From positions 229,380 through 293,379 of the forward strand of contig NZ_WYET01000003.1 of NCBI RefSeq assembly GCF_013376415.1: 64,000 nt of DNA, written 5' to 3'. Shown one piece after another: positions 36,552-45,380 of the stretch (position 1 is the stretch's first letter; each line of letters opens with the position of its first letter). Source of the DNA: Flagellimonas chongwuensis (GTDB taxonomy: Bacteria > Bacteroidota > Bacteroidia > Flavobacteriales > Flavobacteriaceae). The translations under genes were made by a program, and so were the position numbers. The notes beneath the pieces were generated by a model that was not told the origin of the DNA, searched no databases, and was given only the letters and a program-made list of their open reading frames with translations.

Positions 36552-37760
36552 ATGTTCCAAAGGGTATTACAATTATTTAAGGGCACCGTTTTTCAAGGAT
36601 TGGAAATCTTTGAGGTGGATGGTACCCTACACTATACCCTCCTTACGTTAAAGCGCGAAAAGGGGGAGTTGACCCTATTGGATGCATCACAGTTTAGCTC
36701 GTTGGATTCCTTGGCACGGAAAGTAAACAAAAAGAACGTATTGGTGATTACTTTCAATACGGCCAAAGTACTGAACAAACCGGTACCCGAAACAAGTGCA
36801 AAAATTCCCGAACAATGGGTCGAACAGGCCTTTCCCAATTTAGATCTGGAACAGTTTTATTTTCAGGTCATGGATAAGCCAAAGCTCCGCGTGGTCTCCA
36901 TTGCCAAGCGATCGGTGATCGAGGAAGTTTTAGCGCAATTGCGTAATGCACGGATTACTCCGGCAGGGGTCTCCCTTGGCATCAGTGGGCTCTCCCCCGC
37001 CCTCCCCTTTTTGGAGGTTCCGGTTTCAGGGTCCAATTTCAGTATATGCCAAGGAGATCATAGTGACTGGAAAGTTTCCTTAGGGGCATCTCCGACATCG
37101 GAACATATCGATATCCAGGGATTGCGCATCCCTTCAGGTCACCTCCTATCCTTCTCACAGCTATTGGGACATGTTCAGAACCTATTGCCCCCATCCAATC
37201 TCACCCATATCAATTCTGGGCTTAAGGACCAATTTTTGAACCGGAAGTTCTATCAACAGGGATTGCAATGGGGTTTGGGCCTTCTTCTGACCTTGTTGTT
37301 GGTGAATTTTTTGGTGTTTTCCCATTACCGTTCCAAAACAATGGCAAGCGAAGGACCGATAGATCCCGAACAACAGGAAGCGCTTTTGGTGCGCATGCAG
37401 GAACGTGTAGGTACCAAGGAAAAAAAGCTGCGTGCCCTATTAGGCTCCTCCAATACCCGGACGACGCAATATGTGGACCAGATCGGGGCGGGACTGCCCG
37501 AAAGTATCCTATTGGAACACTTGACCTATCAGCCCCTTACCCGGCCCATCCAGGCGGACAAACCCATTAGCACGGGGTCCGACCAATTGATCATATCGGG
37601 CCAGACCAATGACAAGGAAGCTTTTGCCCAATGGACCGCCCAGTTGGAATCCATGGAATGGGTCAGGGACTTGGAAATCGAACATTACGAGTACACCTCA
37701 AAGACCGTGGACAACTTTAGTCTAAAATTATATTGTGATGGGATTGGACAAGCGAAATAA
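36552..37760 (+). CDS. GspL/PilM-PilN-like inner-membrane assembly protein
   Basis: 402 aa from the ATG at 36552, 2 nt after the secretin stop. An N-terminal cytoplasmic actin-like part (about 1-260) resembles PilM/GspL, then one membrane helix (WGLGLLLTLLLVNFLVFSHY, about 262-285) and a periplasmic coiled/ferredoxin-like PilN domain with RVGTKEKKLRALLGS. So PilM and PilN functions appear fused in one chain, as in GspL. Assigned from architecture and gene order; pairwise similarity is probably low. Confidence 0.75.
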   Translation: MFQRVLQLFKGTVFQGLEIFEVDGTLHYTLLTLKREKGELTLLDASQFSSLDSLARKVNKKNVLVITFNTAKVLNKPVPETSAKIPEQWVEQAFPNLDLEQFYFQVMDKPKLRVVSIAKRSVIEEVLAQLRNARITPAGVSLGISGLSPALPFLEVPVSGSNFSICQGDHSDWKVSLGASPTSEHIDIQGLRIPSGHLLSFSQLLGHVQNLLPPSNLTHINSGLKDQFLNRKFYQQGLQWGLGLLLTLLLVNFLVFSHYRSKTMASEGPIDPEQQEALLVRMQERVGTKEKKLRALLGSSNTRTTQYVDQIGAGLPESILLEHLTYQPLTRPIQADKPISTGSDQLIISGQTNDKEAFAQWTAQLESMEWVRDLEIEHYEYTSKTVDNFSLKLYCDGIGQAK

Positions 37761-38250
37761 ACTATTGATCGGAGGCTTTTTACTTGCCCTCTTCGTATGC
37801 TATCAACTGGCCATTAAAAAGACCTTTGCGCTCCGGTCGCAGTATCTCAATGAGACCGAACAACGTGAACAGGCCAAGGACATCCCTGCAAAACTTGCCG
37901 ACCTTCGAAAGAAAGAGCTACAATTGGACCTTCAATTCAAAGCGCTGAACCTTGGGTCGACCAATGTGCAGAACGAACTTTTGCGTTTCCTCAATGAACA
38001 GGGCACCCTTCACTCGGTTAAGATCATGGACTTTAATGCGCCCCATATGGTCCGTGATGAAAACACCGTGATAAGGACGTATCGGTTTGTGCTGGAGGGC
38101 GGGTTCACCAACATCCTAAAAGTTGCATATGGATTGGAGACCCAAGCAAATTTTGGGGGGATTACGCACATGGCCTTTGAAAAACAACGCGACCCACGCC
38201 AAAGAAAAAGCTATTTGCAGGCCACCCTACATGTGCAGCAAATGGAATGA
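37738..38250 (+). CDS. GspM/PilO-like inner-membrane protein
   Basis: 170 aa from the ATG at 37738, overlapping the GspL-like gene by 23 nt. One N-terminal helix (LLIGGFLLALFVCYQLAI), a coiled coil (about 25-65) and a ferredoxin-like periplasmic domain (RTYRFVLEGGFTNILKVAYG). This is the PilO/GspM layout and the expected partner of the upstream protein. Last gene of the plus-strand operon. Confidence 0.75.
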   Translation: MGLDKRNKLLIGGFLLALFVCYQLAIKKTFALRSQYLNETEQREQAKDIPAKLADLRKKELQLDLQFKALNLGSTNVQNELLRFLNEQGTLHSVKIMDFNAPHMVRDENTVIRTYRFVLEGGFTNILKVAYGLETQANFGGITHMAFEKQRDPRQRKSYLQATLHVQQME

Positions 38251-38484
38251 CAATCATTTGGAATAGTAACACGAATTATATATAGTTGATACCGACAGTA
38301 ACACCTCTGACCTGATTTTAAATAATTTCAAATGAATTCAACCAAAATGCTGAAAAATACAGAACACTTAAAATCAATACATCAACAAATCATGATTGTA
38401 TTATAAAATCAAGAAAAAGTTTTTAAATAAAATTCGCTTTCGTTTCTTCATGAAATACCAAAAAAAGGTTCAACAGCAATGAAA

Positions 38485-39624
38485 CTATGCTCCTAGAACA
38501 CTGCTGAGCTTAAACATTGGAAGGTACATCGACACCAAGATCACCCCTACAAATACACCGATAACAACGATGATAAGAGGCTCCATAATGGTAGATAGCA
38601 TCTTGGATTTGCGCTGCACTTCCATTACATATTGTTGGTTCAATTTTTTGAAGATATATTCGGTCTGATTGGTTTCCTCCGCTACCTTGACCAATGATAC
38701 CATCTTATGGTCAAAAACCTTGTTTCCCTTTAAACTTTCATGAAGGCTCGTACCTTTTAAGATTCTTTTCTCCATGGTATCCAAAGCGTCTTGTAAGGGA
38801 TAAAACCCCATCATCTTTTTTGCCATTTGGACACTGTTCAACATGGGCACTTTGGAAGTGGTCAACAAGGCCACCGCTTGGGTGAACTGCGCCATATAGA
38901 CCAACCGCAAAAAGTTGCCAAAATATGGGGCCCTTAACATAAGGTAATCCCGCTTTCTTCGTATGGGTTCCTTTCGCATCAAGGGTTTTCTCAACAGAAT
39001 CAAAACAAACACCGCTAAAAGTACGGCAAGGCCATATTGTTCTATGAGGTTCGATATACCAATGATATATTGGGTAATCGTCGGCAGTTCCACATTGTTC
39101 TGCCTAAAGATATCCTCGAACATGGGAACTACCATCCGAAGCATAAAAACAACTACAAGTATAGCGGTACACAATATGATCAAGGGATAGGTAAGGGCAC
39201 TTATAAGGTTCCTGCGCTGCTCGTTCTTTTGTGCAAAGAAGGTTGCCAGTTCCTGTAGTATGGTTCCCAGATTGCCGCTTTCCTCCCCTATTTCAACGGA
39301 ATAGTATTCGTATTCCGTAAACTCCCGACGTCTTTTCAGCACTTCGGAAAAACTTGATCCACTGTCCAATTCCTTGACCATGTCACCATAAAACAACTGT
39401 AGGTTATCCTTTTTTTGGTTCCCTGACAATAGTTCAAGGGCTTCTCTCAATTGAAGTCCTGCCTTTAAAAGTATCGCCAGTTCACTATAAAAACCCTCCT
39501 TTTTCTTGGAGTTGAAAAAGGAACCGAAAAGGGTGATCTCCTTTTTTAACCACTTATCCAATCCCTCCTTTTGAGTGGGAACCGTATTCGCTTTTTCCAA
39601 GGTCTGGTCCAATTTGAATCCCAT
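38485..39624 (-). CDS. gspF: GspF/PilC inner-membrane platform protein
   Basis: 379 aa with two T2SF domains: ELAILLKAGLQLREALELLS with LQELATFFAQKNEQRRNLIS, then QFTQAVALLTTSKVPMLNSV, and three membrane helices (about 165-185, 210-230, 345-370: PLIIVVIGVFVGVILVSMYL). It is the last gene of the minus-strand operon, converging on the plus-strand operon, and completes the motor platform. Confidence 0.92.
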   Translation of the reverse strand: MGFKLDQTLEKANTVPTQKEGLDKWLKKEITLFGSFFNSKKKEGFYSELAILLKAGLQLREALELLSGNQKKDNLQLFYGDMVKELDSGSSFSEVLKRRREFTEYEYYSVEIGEESGNLGTILQELATFFAQKNEQRRNLISALTYPLIILCTAILVVVFMLRMVVPMFEDIFRQNNVELPTITQYIIGISNLIEQYGLAVLLAVFVLILLRKPLMRKEPIRRKRDYLMLRAPYFGNFLRLVYMAQFTQAVALLTTSKVPMLNSVQMAKKMMGFYPLQDALDTMEKRILKGTSLHESLKGNKVFDHKMVSLVKVAEETNQTEYIFKKLNQQYVMEVQRKSKMLSTIMEPLIIVVIGVFVGVILVSMYLPMFKLSSVLGA

Positions 39625-39627
39625 AGT

Positions 39628-40095
39628 TTATCGATTGATATAGCTTGTTGCCGCGTTACGTTTGTAGATGAATATCCGAGTCCTGTCCTTCTCTCCAATG
39701 AACAGGTCCATAGCATCTATTTCTCCTTCATCGACACTACCTGCACCGAAGTAAGGGTTTAATTCATTTATTTTTATATGAAAGGTGTCAAGTTCCCTGA
39801 CCACCATATCCTCTTGAAACCGGTAATTGATCTCGCTGATTCCATTCACCAGCAACAGATTTCTGTCCTGATTTTTGTACCATATCCTATCATGGGCATT
39901 AAAATCCATCCATAGACGCTGACGCAATAAGCGCATTTCGGTATTCCTTTCATAATTGGATGAAATCCCGTTCATCTGAACCTGTACCAAACGTAAAACA
40001 CTAAAGGCCATTCCAACGACCAAAGCGGTGATCAACAAGACCACCAACATTTCGTGTAGGGTAAATGCCTGTACTTTTTTCAGTGCTCTACTCAT
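39628..40095 (-). CDS. Minor pseudopilin (GspJ-like)
   Basis: 155 aa. Prepilin leader MSRALKKVQA then FTLHEMLVVLLITALVVGM; Glu15 is at +5 and the -1 residue is Ala10 instead of Gly. Long periplasmic domain with no known fold. Overlaps the upstream pseudopilin gene by 8 nt. Confidence 0.82.
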   Translation of the reverse strand: MSRALKKVQAFTLHEMLVVLLITALVVGMAFSVLRLVQVQMNGISSNYERNTEMRLLRQRLWMDFNAHDRIWYKNQDRNLLLVNGISEINYRFQEDMVVRELDTFHIKINELNPYFGAGSVDEGEIDAMDLFIGEKDRTRIFIYKRNAATSYINR

Positions 40096-40420
40096 GGTTC
40101 AATGAATATGTAATCTCCTTGTCATTTCTTGTATTTATTGCTGAAAAAATCACCTGCTTCCTATCGTACCATGTTTGCTGCTCCACCTTGATTTCCCAGT
40201 ATTCTTGTTCATCATAATGCGGCAGGGATAACTTTCCATGGGCATATCGATATTGCAAAAACAAGAGCTCTTGCCTGATCGGACCGTCATTTTGTTCAAT
40301 GGAGGTCACGAACAAGGTATTCAAGGTCATACTGGCCATCATAAAGACCACCACTATTAATACGGTGGCCACGAGGGTTTCCATGAGTGTTGATCCCTTT
40401 ATTTTTTTTAATACAGCCAT
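40088..40420 (-). CDS. Minor pseudopilin (GspI-like)
   Basis: 110 aa. Classical site KIKG then STLMETLVATVLIVVVFMMA: Gly9 at -1 and Glu14 at +5, the only pseudopilin of this locus with the canonical Gly. Small size and position between the J- and K-like genes fit GspI. Overlaps its upstream gene by 13 nt. Confidence 0.82.
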   Translation of the reverse strand: MAVLKKIKGSTLMETLVATVLIVVVFMMASMTLNTLFVTSIEQNDGPIRQELLFLQYRYAHGKLSLPHYDEQEYWEIKVEQQTWYDRKQVIFSAINTRNDKEITYSLNHE

Positions 40421-41679
40421 TTTGCTATTCCATTGGTAGTCTCACAGTCATACACTAGGCCACAATATTCATCTGGCAACAATTCCGAATTGATGGTTCC
40501 ATTGAACAAATGGTTCAAATAGGTATTCCCATTTTCAAAAGAAATAAAGGATCCTGTGGTCACGCTTCCATATATGTTCCCTTTAAGCTCGAGCGCTTGA
40601 TCGCAATACACTTCACCGATTATTGTCGCCTCTCTGTCTATCCCAATGTATTTGGGCATTCCCTTTGACTTCCCTTTGTTACTATAGATAATGGCACCAG
40701 CGATGCTTGACCCACTCTCTATTGCTATCACGGAATCTCTTAGGGTATTGACAGTTTGATCCGAACCATTTTTTTCGTGCACGGCCAATAGGGTGGGGTA
40801 TTCCAGATTGCTTCCTTTGCCCACCACTATCCGCTCGCTGGCAATAGCTTGAAAAGCCCCCCTTGTCCCCTGCTCTATTTCAATCTGGGGCGCCACCAGA
40901 ATCACGTCTCTTAATTGGCTGGTTGCCCTCACGTGGATCTTGTCCATGGCCCAAACCACAACATTTCCAATTAGAGTTACCCTGTCCAAATCCAGGTAAT
41001 CACTTCCTTGGACCACAATAGTCTCTTCCTTAAAACTGTTTTTGACCATTAGGCCCTGTTTTAAAGTGACGCTGTTGCCTTTCGGCCTGTACATGGAACC
41101 TGTCATCAATTTCAACTGTTGGTCCACATTGCTGCAAAGCTCCGTTAACTGTGCTTCGCTTTGATGTATATTTCCATAGACCAATTGGGGCCTTGCATAT
41201 CCATGGCCCTGGATATTGCCTATTTTGATGCCCCTTTCGGGCAAATAGGCATCGCCGGATATTTTAGCATCGCCCACGATGACCATCGGTCGGTTGTCAT
41301 CCCTTAAATATAGTGCAGGCAGGTCAGGGTTTTTATATCCTACGAAAGCTGATTTCTCAAACTGGAGTTTCCCTTTTTTTGAAACTGAGTTCCTTTTCTC
41401 CAAAAGCCCCCAATATTCCTTATTAACATTAGATCGTATTCCCAAACCTTGGTTCCCTGCCAAATCCACGCCGTTTCCTTCCTGAACGGTCATTGAAAAT
41501 GATTCGATCAATGCATTGTCCGAAGCTCGGACAAGGTCCACCATGATGTCCGTTTGTTTTTCGAAAAGCGAATGGCTCTGGTTGATCAGGATAAAGGCGA
41601 AGAGCAACAGGACAATGATGGTCCCTATAAAAAGTACGAACTGGAGCGCACCGGCCTTTATTTTTGAAAAAATGATCAT
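40408..41679 (-). CDS. Minor pseudopilin/PilX-like protein (GspK-like position)
   Basis: 423 aa with an N-terminal helix (ALQFVLFIGTIIVLLLFAFI) after a basic leader (MIIFSKIKA). It lacks a Glu at +5 (Phe there), as GspK proteins do. The large C-terminal part is rich in beta segments with repeating V/I-G patterns (LDLDRVTLIGNVVVWAMDKI; GSSIAGAIIYSNKGKS), resembling polymer-forming or bactofilin-like beta-helix strands. I infer a tip-complex role from gene order; family assignment is open. Confidence 0.65.
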   Translation of the reverse strand: MIIFSKIKAGALQFVLFIGTIIVLLLFAFILINQSHSLFEKQTDIMVDLVRASDNALIESFSMTVQEGNGVDLAGNQGLGIRSNVNKEYWGLLEKRNSVSKKGKLQFEKSAFVGYKNPDLPALYLRDDNRPMVIVGDAKISGDAYLPERGIKIGNIQGHGYARPQLVYGNIHQSEAQLTELCSNVDQQLKLMTGSMYRPKGNSVTLKQGLMVKNSFKEETIVVQGSDYLDLDRVTLIGNVVVWAMDKIHVRATSQLRDVILVAPQIEIEQGTRGAFQAIASERIVVGKGSNLEYPTLLAVHEKNGSDQTVNTLRDSVIAIESGSSIAGAIIYSNKGKSKGMPKYIGIDREATIIGEVYCDQALELKGNIYGSVTTGSFISFENGNTYLNHLFNGTINSELLPDEYCGLVYDCETTNGIAKWLY

Positions 41680-42131
41680 TGTAATACGATGGTTTCCGAC
41701 CTACCATCATAGCGAACCGTGATATGCTGGCCATTTCCTTTTAAAAGCCTCACTCCATTGATTTCCTCATTTTTGGACATGATGTGTTGCTGTCCATCGA
41801 TAGACACAAAGTACATGGTGTTTCCGGATCCCGTCTGTGATACCAGACCTGAGTACACAATGTTCCTTTTGGAAATGGGTTTCTTTTGAACCGCTCTTTT
41901 GACGGTTTTCTTCTTTGATAGGGGTAACGTTCCCAAAAAAGGGTCACGGTAATCGGCCATCAACTCAAAGGTATCTCTCTTTTCCGTGCTTTTTGGGATC
42001 AGGGTGGGTTGCGTTGCTACCATGGGCATTTCAGGATCTTTGGATATGGCATGGATCACCTTAAAGCCAATGATGCCCCAGATCAAGAGTACCAAGGCCA
42101 ACAGCAGATATGTCCTTAGGTTCTTGCTCAA
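41676..42131 (-). CDS. GspC/PilP-like protein
   Basis: 151 aa, single N-terminal helix (TYLLLALVLLIWGIIGFKVI), a Pro-rich linker, then ADYRDPFLGTLPLSKKK, matching the RDPF pattern of PilP/GspC, and a small C-terminal beta domain of HR type (RNIVYSGLVSQTGSGNTMYF). It would link the inner-membrane complex with the secretin. Start is TTG at 42131, overlapping the upstream stop (TTGA). Confidence 0.72.
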   Translation of the reverse strand: MSKNLRTYLLLALVLLIWGIIGFKVIHAISKDPEMPMVATQPTLIPKSTEKRDTFELMADYRDPFLGTLPLSKKKTVKRAVQKKPISKRNIVYSGLVSQTGSGNTMYFVSIDGQQHIMSKNEEINGVRLLKGNGQHITVRYDGRSETIVLQ

Positions 42132-42826
42132 TCGTTGATGGTAAAATTAAAAGTGCTGCTATACCCGCTTTCATTGCCGGCGGTATCAAAGGCCCTTACC
42201 AACCAATAGTAAGTGCCCGCACACAAGGTTGTCGTATAGCTCTTATTGGCCCCAACGGCTTTGGTGGTCAATTCCTGTAAGTTCTCATCGGAATATATAA
42301 AGATGCTGTCTCGCTCAACTGTACCCGGAACATCCTCCCGGCTCCATGCGAACCCGATTTCCGTATCGGAAGTATCACTTCCGTTGGCAGGGGATATCAA
42401 TTGTGGTGTATTGGGAGGGGTCAGATCAAAATCTTTATCTCCATTGACCTGAAAACCATTACTGGAATATATGGTTTCAAAACCACTGTTAAAGGCTTTG
42501 ACCCGCCATTCATAATTCCCGTTGAAAAGGTGTTGCCTAATTTGGTTCGGCAGGTATCCCAAGGTATCCATTTCAATGACACTGTCCAATAGGATCTGGG
42601 CGGCATTTTCAAAATTGGGAGATGCCACTTGAACACTATAGCCCGTAGCCTCTTCCACTCCCTCCCAGTTTAGGTTGACTGAATTATCGTCCAGGACAGA
42701 CCCATCGGAGGGCGCCAATAAATTTACCGATTGCCCAGAAATATCGGGCACCTCCAAAATATCCTCACAGGCCACAAGGCTGAACGAAAAAATCCAGGCC
42801 ACCGCAATAAAGCTTCTTGTTCTCAT
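42128..42826 (-). CDS. Fibronectin type III-like lipoprotein of the T2SS-like operon
   Basis: 232 aa with a lipoprotein signal (FIAVAWIFSFSLVAC, Cys at 20) and two Fn3-like domains (VNLNWEGVEEATGYSVQVAS; TEIGFAWSREDVPGTVERDS; LCAGTYYWLVRAFDTAGNES). Overlaps the preceding gene by 4 nt (ATGA). Could be a substrate or an outer-membrane accessory such as a pilotin analogue. Confidence 0.75.
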   Translation of the reverse strand: MRTRSFIAVAWIFSFSLVACEDILEVPDISGQSVNLLAPSDGSVLDDNSVNLNWEGVEEATGYSVQVASPNFENAAQILLDSVIEMDTLGYLPNQIRQHLFNGNYEWRVKAFNSGFETIYSSNGFQVNGDKDFDLTPPNTPQLISPANGSDTSDTEIGFAWSREDVPGTVERDSIFIYSDENLQELTTKAVGANKSYTTTLCAGTYYWLVRAFDTAGNESGYSSTFNFTIND

Positions 42827-43545
42827 AATTTCAAATAATCCGGGGTTCTGTTCAACTTCTCCGGGTTCGCTTTGGTACTTCCCGGGCAGGTGATGCCATC
42901 CATTAAGATCTGGGCAATGTTTATATGCCCTCTTTTATCCTTGTCCCAACAAAATCTTGCTGTTCTGAAATCAAATATTTCCAGATTTGATATTTTTATG
43001 GGTTCTGTCCCGTATCTATTCCCCACATAAAGAATCAATACTCCATCGTAACTGGTTTTAAGATAAATAAGATCTGCATTTTCCATTTGTTGGGCCGACT
43101 TTATATCGGTCATAAATACGATGTGGGACATTATTTCCAAATCCATATTCTCTTGGAGGTATTTTTTCAACCCATTATTTTCATCCCCATTCATTTCTCC
43201 AACGAGACGAACTATATTGCTTATTTTAAGTTGATAATATCGCGGTATATCGATTGATGTAGTATCCGTGAAAATAGTGGCTGGTTCTTTCCCCTGGTTC
43301 TTGCGGTAATTGGAGTATCTTGACTCAGCGCTTTTATCAAAAGCAACCGACTCAAAAGTGACGGCTACAGGATTATCGATAAAGGGCTCCCCTACCTTTT
43401 GAAATTTTCTTTTGAATAAACTGGATTGATGTTTGCCTATGGAACCGAGCATTGGCAGTTGGTACTTTACTTTTTGAGTACCACGTATTAATCCACAGGC
43501 ATTGAACAAAAATACCATCATTAGGATGGTTAGAGTAGGTCGCAT
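42823..43545 (-). CDS. Lipoprotein, first gene of the minus-strand T2SS-like operon
   Basis: 240 aa from the ATG at 43545, which gives a lipobox signal (TLTILMMVFLFNACG); the frame is open 30 nt further. No known family. The C-terminus carries CWDKDKRGHINIAQILMDGI and a conserved-looking Cys pair. Linked by ATGA overlap to the Fn3 lipoprotein. Confidence 0.72.
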   Translation of the reverse strand: MRPTLTILMMVFLFNACGLIRGTQKVKYQLPMLGSIGKHQSSLFKRKFQKVGEPFIDNPVAVTFESVAFDKSAESRYSNYRKNQGKEPATIFTDTTSIDIPRYYQLKISNIVRLVGEMNGDENNGLKKYLQENMDLEIMSHIVFMTDIKSAQQMENADLIYLKTSYDGVLILYVGNRYGTEPIKISNLEIFDFRTARFCWDKDKRGHINIAQILMDGITCPGSTKANPEKLNRTPDYLKL

Positions 43546-44226
43546 AAGTAAAATTTGGGCACTGGTTAACTGCAAACGATATACGTTTGAAAAATATCTT
43601 TATTTTTAAAAACTGAGGTTTTGAGGAAAAGGTAGGGGCAATTCTTTTACTATACCCATAATTACGATATTTTTAAATAATGGACAAATATCTACTTGGA
43701 AAATGCCTGTATCCATCAATTCGATAAACGCTAAAATGGACTTAATATACTTGACCAAACATTTGATAGGGCGTTGGCACTGTTTGAATTAACCTTGCAA
43801 ACATATTAAACCAAAATGAGATGCCTGAACTGGGTTCAAGCAAAATGACGTCGAACAGAGCTATGTAGTGGCCAACACTGTAGAGGTATCCAAGGAACCC
43901 GGACTTAACTCTTCGGTATTGGGGATTTGGGACGGGGAGACCAAAAAATATGGGCGAACTTTTCACTGTAAAAAGGAATTGCTGGGTGCAATGTAGCGGC
44001 AGAATAGTTCTTAAAAAGCCCGAACAGAAATTATGTATCTTCTCAAAGTTAAAGGCTAATTCAAACTATCGAAATTTAGGTAGATGGAAAATTGGCAAAA
44101 TAGAAAGAGACACATTCGAATTGCACAATAAGCCCATAGAAGGATTTGAAATGAGTTTTTGATAATAATTTCAATGTCTTTTTGCAAAAATTTTGAACTC
44201 TGTTCTCTTTAGGTCCTGTGAATTGT
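43546..44226. other. Gap without a convincing gene
   Basis: 680 bp. On the plus strand 43841-43996 reads as a short protein-like stretch without start (SYVVANTVEVSKEPGLNSSV, then GIWDGETKKYGRTFHCKKE) and is followed in another frame by 43950-44162 (LGRWKIGKIERDTFELHNKP). They may be pieces of one frameshifted remnant at the left margin of the mobilizable island; I do not recognise the family. Confidence 0.35.
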
Positions 44227-44505
44227 CTAAGTTCTGTCCTTAAAATTATTCCTTACAATCCTACCCATTTTTTGGCAAAGGTTTAAATGTAGTTTCTTAA
44301 AGGTTGTCTCATCTATTTCTATAATCTCAGTCCATTCATTGTAACCGGAAAGGTTTTTGACTTTACCATCTACTACTTTGAAGACCATGAAATCTAAGTT
44401 TTCGGACTCCATCAATGTTTCCATCGAAACTTGGAAAAGGTCTTTAGCTTCCATATTGGAACAAAACACATACTTTATAAAATCCTCCGATGGCTGAAAT
44501 GGCAT
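44227..44505 (-). CDS. Small hypothetical protein
   Basis: 92 aa, acidic N-terminus and basic C-terminus, no membrane segment or known motif (SEDFIKYVFCSNMEAKDLFQ; WTEIIEIDETTFKKLHLNLC). Divergent from the XRE regulator that follows, with about 110 bp between them. Probably island cargo. Confidence 0.55.
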   Translation of the reverse strand: MPFQPSEDFIKYVFCSNMEAKDLFQVSMETLMESENLDFMVFKVVDGKVKNLSGYNEWTEIIEIDETTFKKLHLNLCQKMGRIVRNNFKDRT

Positions 44506-44614
44506 AGCTCTATTTATATGTCATTATAAGGCTAAAAACTAACAGCAAATATAATAAAATTTCACGCTATATATGACGTAATATGTGTCCGCCGTTTTCT
44601 GCAACTTTCCGCCC

Positions 44615-44845
44615 ATGCAGAAAGCCAATTATATAGAGGAGAGGAAAGCTATCGCTGACCGTATCAAAGAACTTAGAATCAAAAGTGGATATACCAGTTA
44701 TGAAGCTTTTGCGGTTGAGAATGGTCTTCCTCGTAAAAACTATTGGCGTATGGAGACAGGTGAGAACTTTACCATCAATACCCTGATTAGGATTCTCAAA
44801 ATTCATGACATTAGCCTCGAAGATTTTTTTAAGGGTATCAAATAA
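44615..44845 (+). CDS. XRE-family helix-turn-helix regulator
   Basis: 76 aa from the ATG at 44615 (an ATG upstream in the same frame adds no domain sequence). HTH_3 fold: RIKELRIKSGYTSYEAFAVE then NGLPRKNYWRMETGENFTIN and LIRILKIHDISLEDFF. Probably controls island genes or the adjacent MNT gene, whose start is 42 nt downstream. Confidence 0.82.
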   Translation: MQKANYIEERKAIADRIKELRIKSGYTSYEAFAVENGLPRKNYWRMETGENFTINTLIRILKIHDISLEDFFKGIK

Positions 44846-44887
44846 GGGGATTTTTATTTTTCAATTCTTTATATCCTCATATCCTGT

Positions 44888-45187
44888 ATGAAATCCCTAA
44901 ATGAGATAAAATCAATATTGGAAAAGAATAAGAGTAGGCTATTCCATTCTTATCCCATCAAATCTTTAGCGATTTTCGGTTCATTTGCCAGAAATGAAGG
45001 AAAGAAAAATAGTGATTTAGATGTCTTGGTGGAATTTAACGATAAGATAGGTATTCGATTTATCGATTTGGCCAATGAACTGGAAAAACTGATTGGACTA
45101 AAAATTGACCTTGTTTCCCGAAAAGGGGTCAAAGAAAGATACTTTAAATCCATTGAAGAAGATTTGATTTACATCTTTAAGAGATAA
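44888..45187 (+). CDS. MNT-type nucleotidyltransferase (MntA antitoxin-like)
   Basis: 99-aa minimal nucleotidyltransferase. GSFARNEGKKNSDLDVLVEF contains the GS motif (Gly31-Ser32) and metal aspartates Asp43 and Asp45, with a third acidic position in KIDLVSRKG. In HEPN-MNT systems such proteins AMPylate and silence a HEPN RNase encoded next to them. Here no HEPN gene follows: a possible start (MPDRVEKILL, 45207-45239) runs into a stop. It is likely an orphan antitoxin, or a half-lost pair. Confidence 0.82.
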   Translation: MKSLNEIKSILEKNKSRLFHSYPIKSLAIFGSFARNEGKKNSDLDVLVEFNDKIGIRFIDLANELEKLIGLKIDLVSRKGVKERYFKSIEEDLIYIFKR

Positions 45188-45206
45188 TGACCATTGATCA
45201 ATCTAT

Positions 45207-45239
45207 ATGCCTGACAGAGTTGAAAAAATCCTACTTTAA
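45207..45239 (+). pseudogene. Possible truncated HEPN partner of the MNT gene
   Basis: Ten codons MPDRVEKILL then TAA, 20 nt after the MNT gene. The beginning is compatible with small HEPN/DUF86 proteins, but so short that chance is possible. Confidence 0.2.
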
Positions 45240-45380
45240 GATTTCACATCCAAAAATTGAGTGAAAAAAATAATAGTATTTAGGAATTATAGAAGAACAT
45301 TAGTAATAATTGCTATTATTCTTTCTTTTTCACTAAACAGTATGGCTTTGACTTTTTTAAATCATCCATACTATTGACCA

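Noticed and set aside
32066..38250. Twitching type IV pilus locus
   Set aside because: No PilT-like retraction ATPase and no typical major pilin with pilin-like C-terminus; gene order and the K-like protein fit a T2SS-like machine better, though the two families are related.
43742..44162. Short frames on both strands in the gap before the mobilizable island
   Set aside because: Overlapping, without start context or recognisable family; kept only as a possible remnant in the gap entry.
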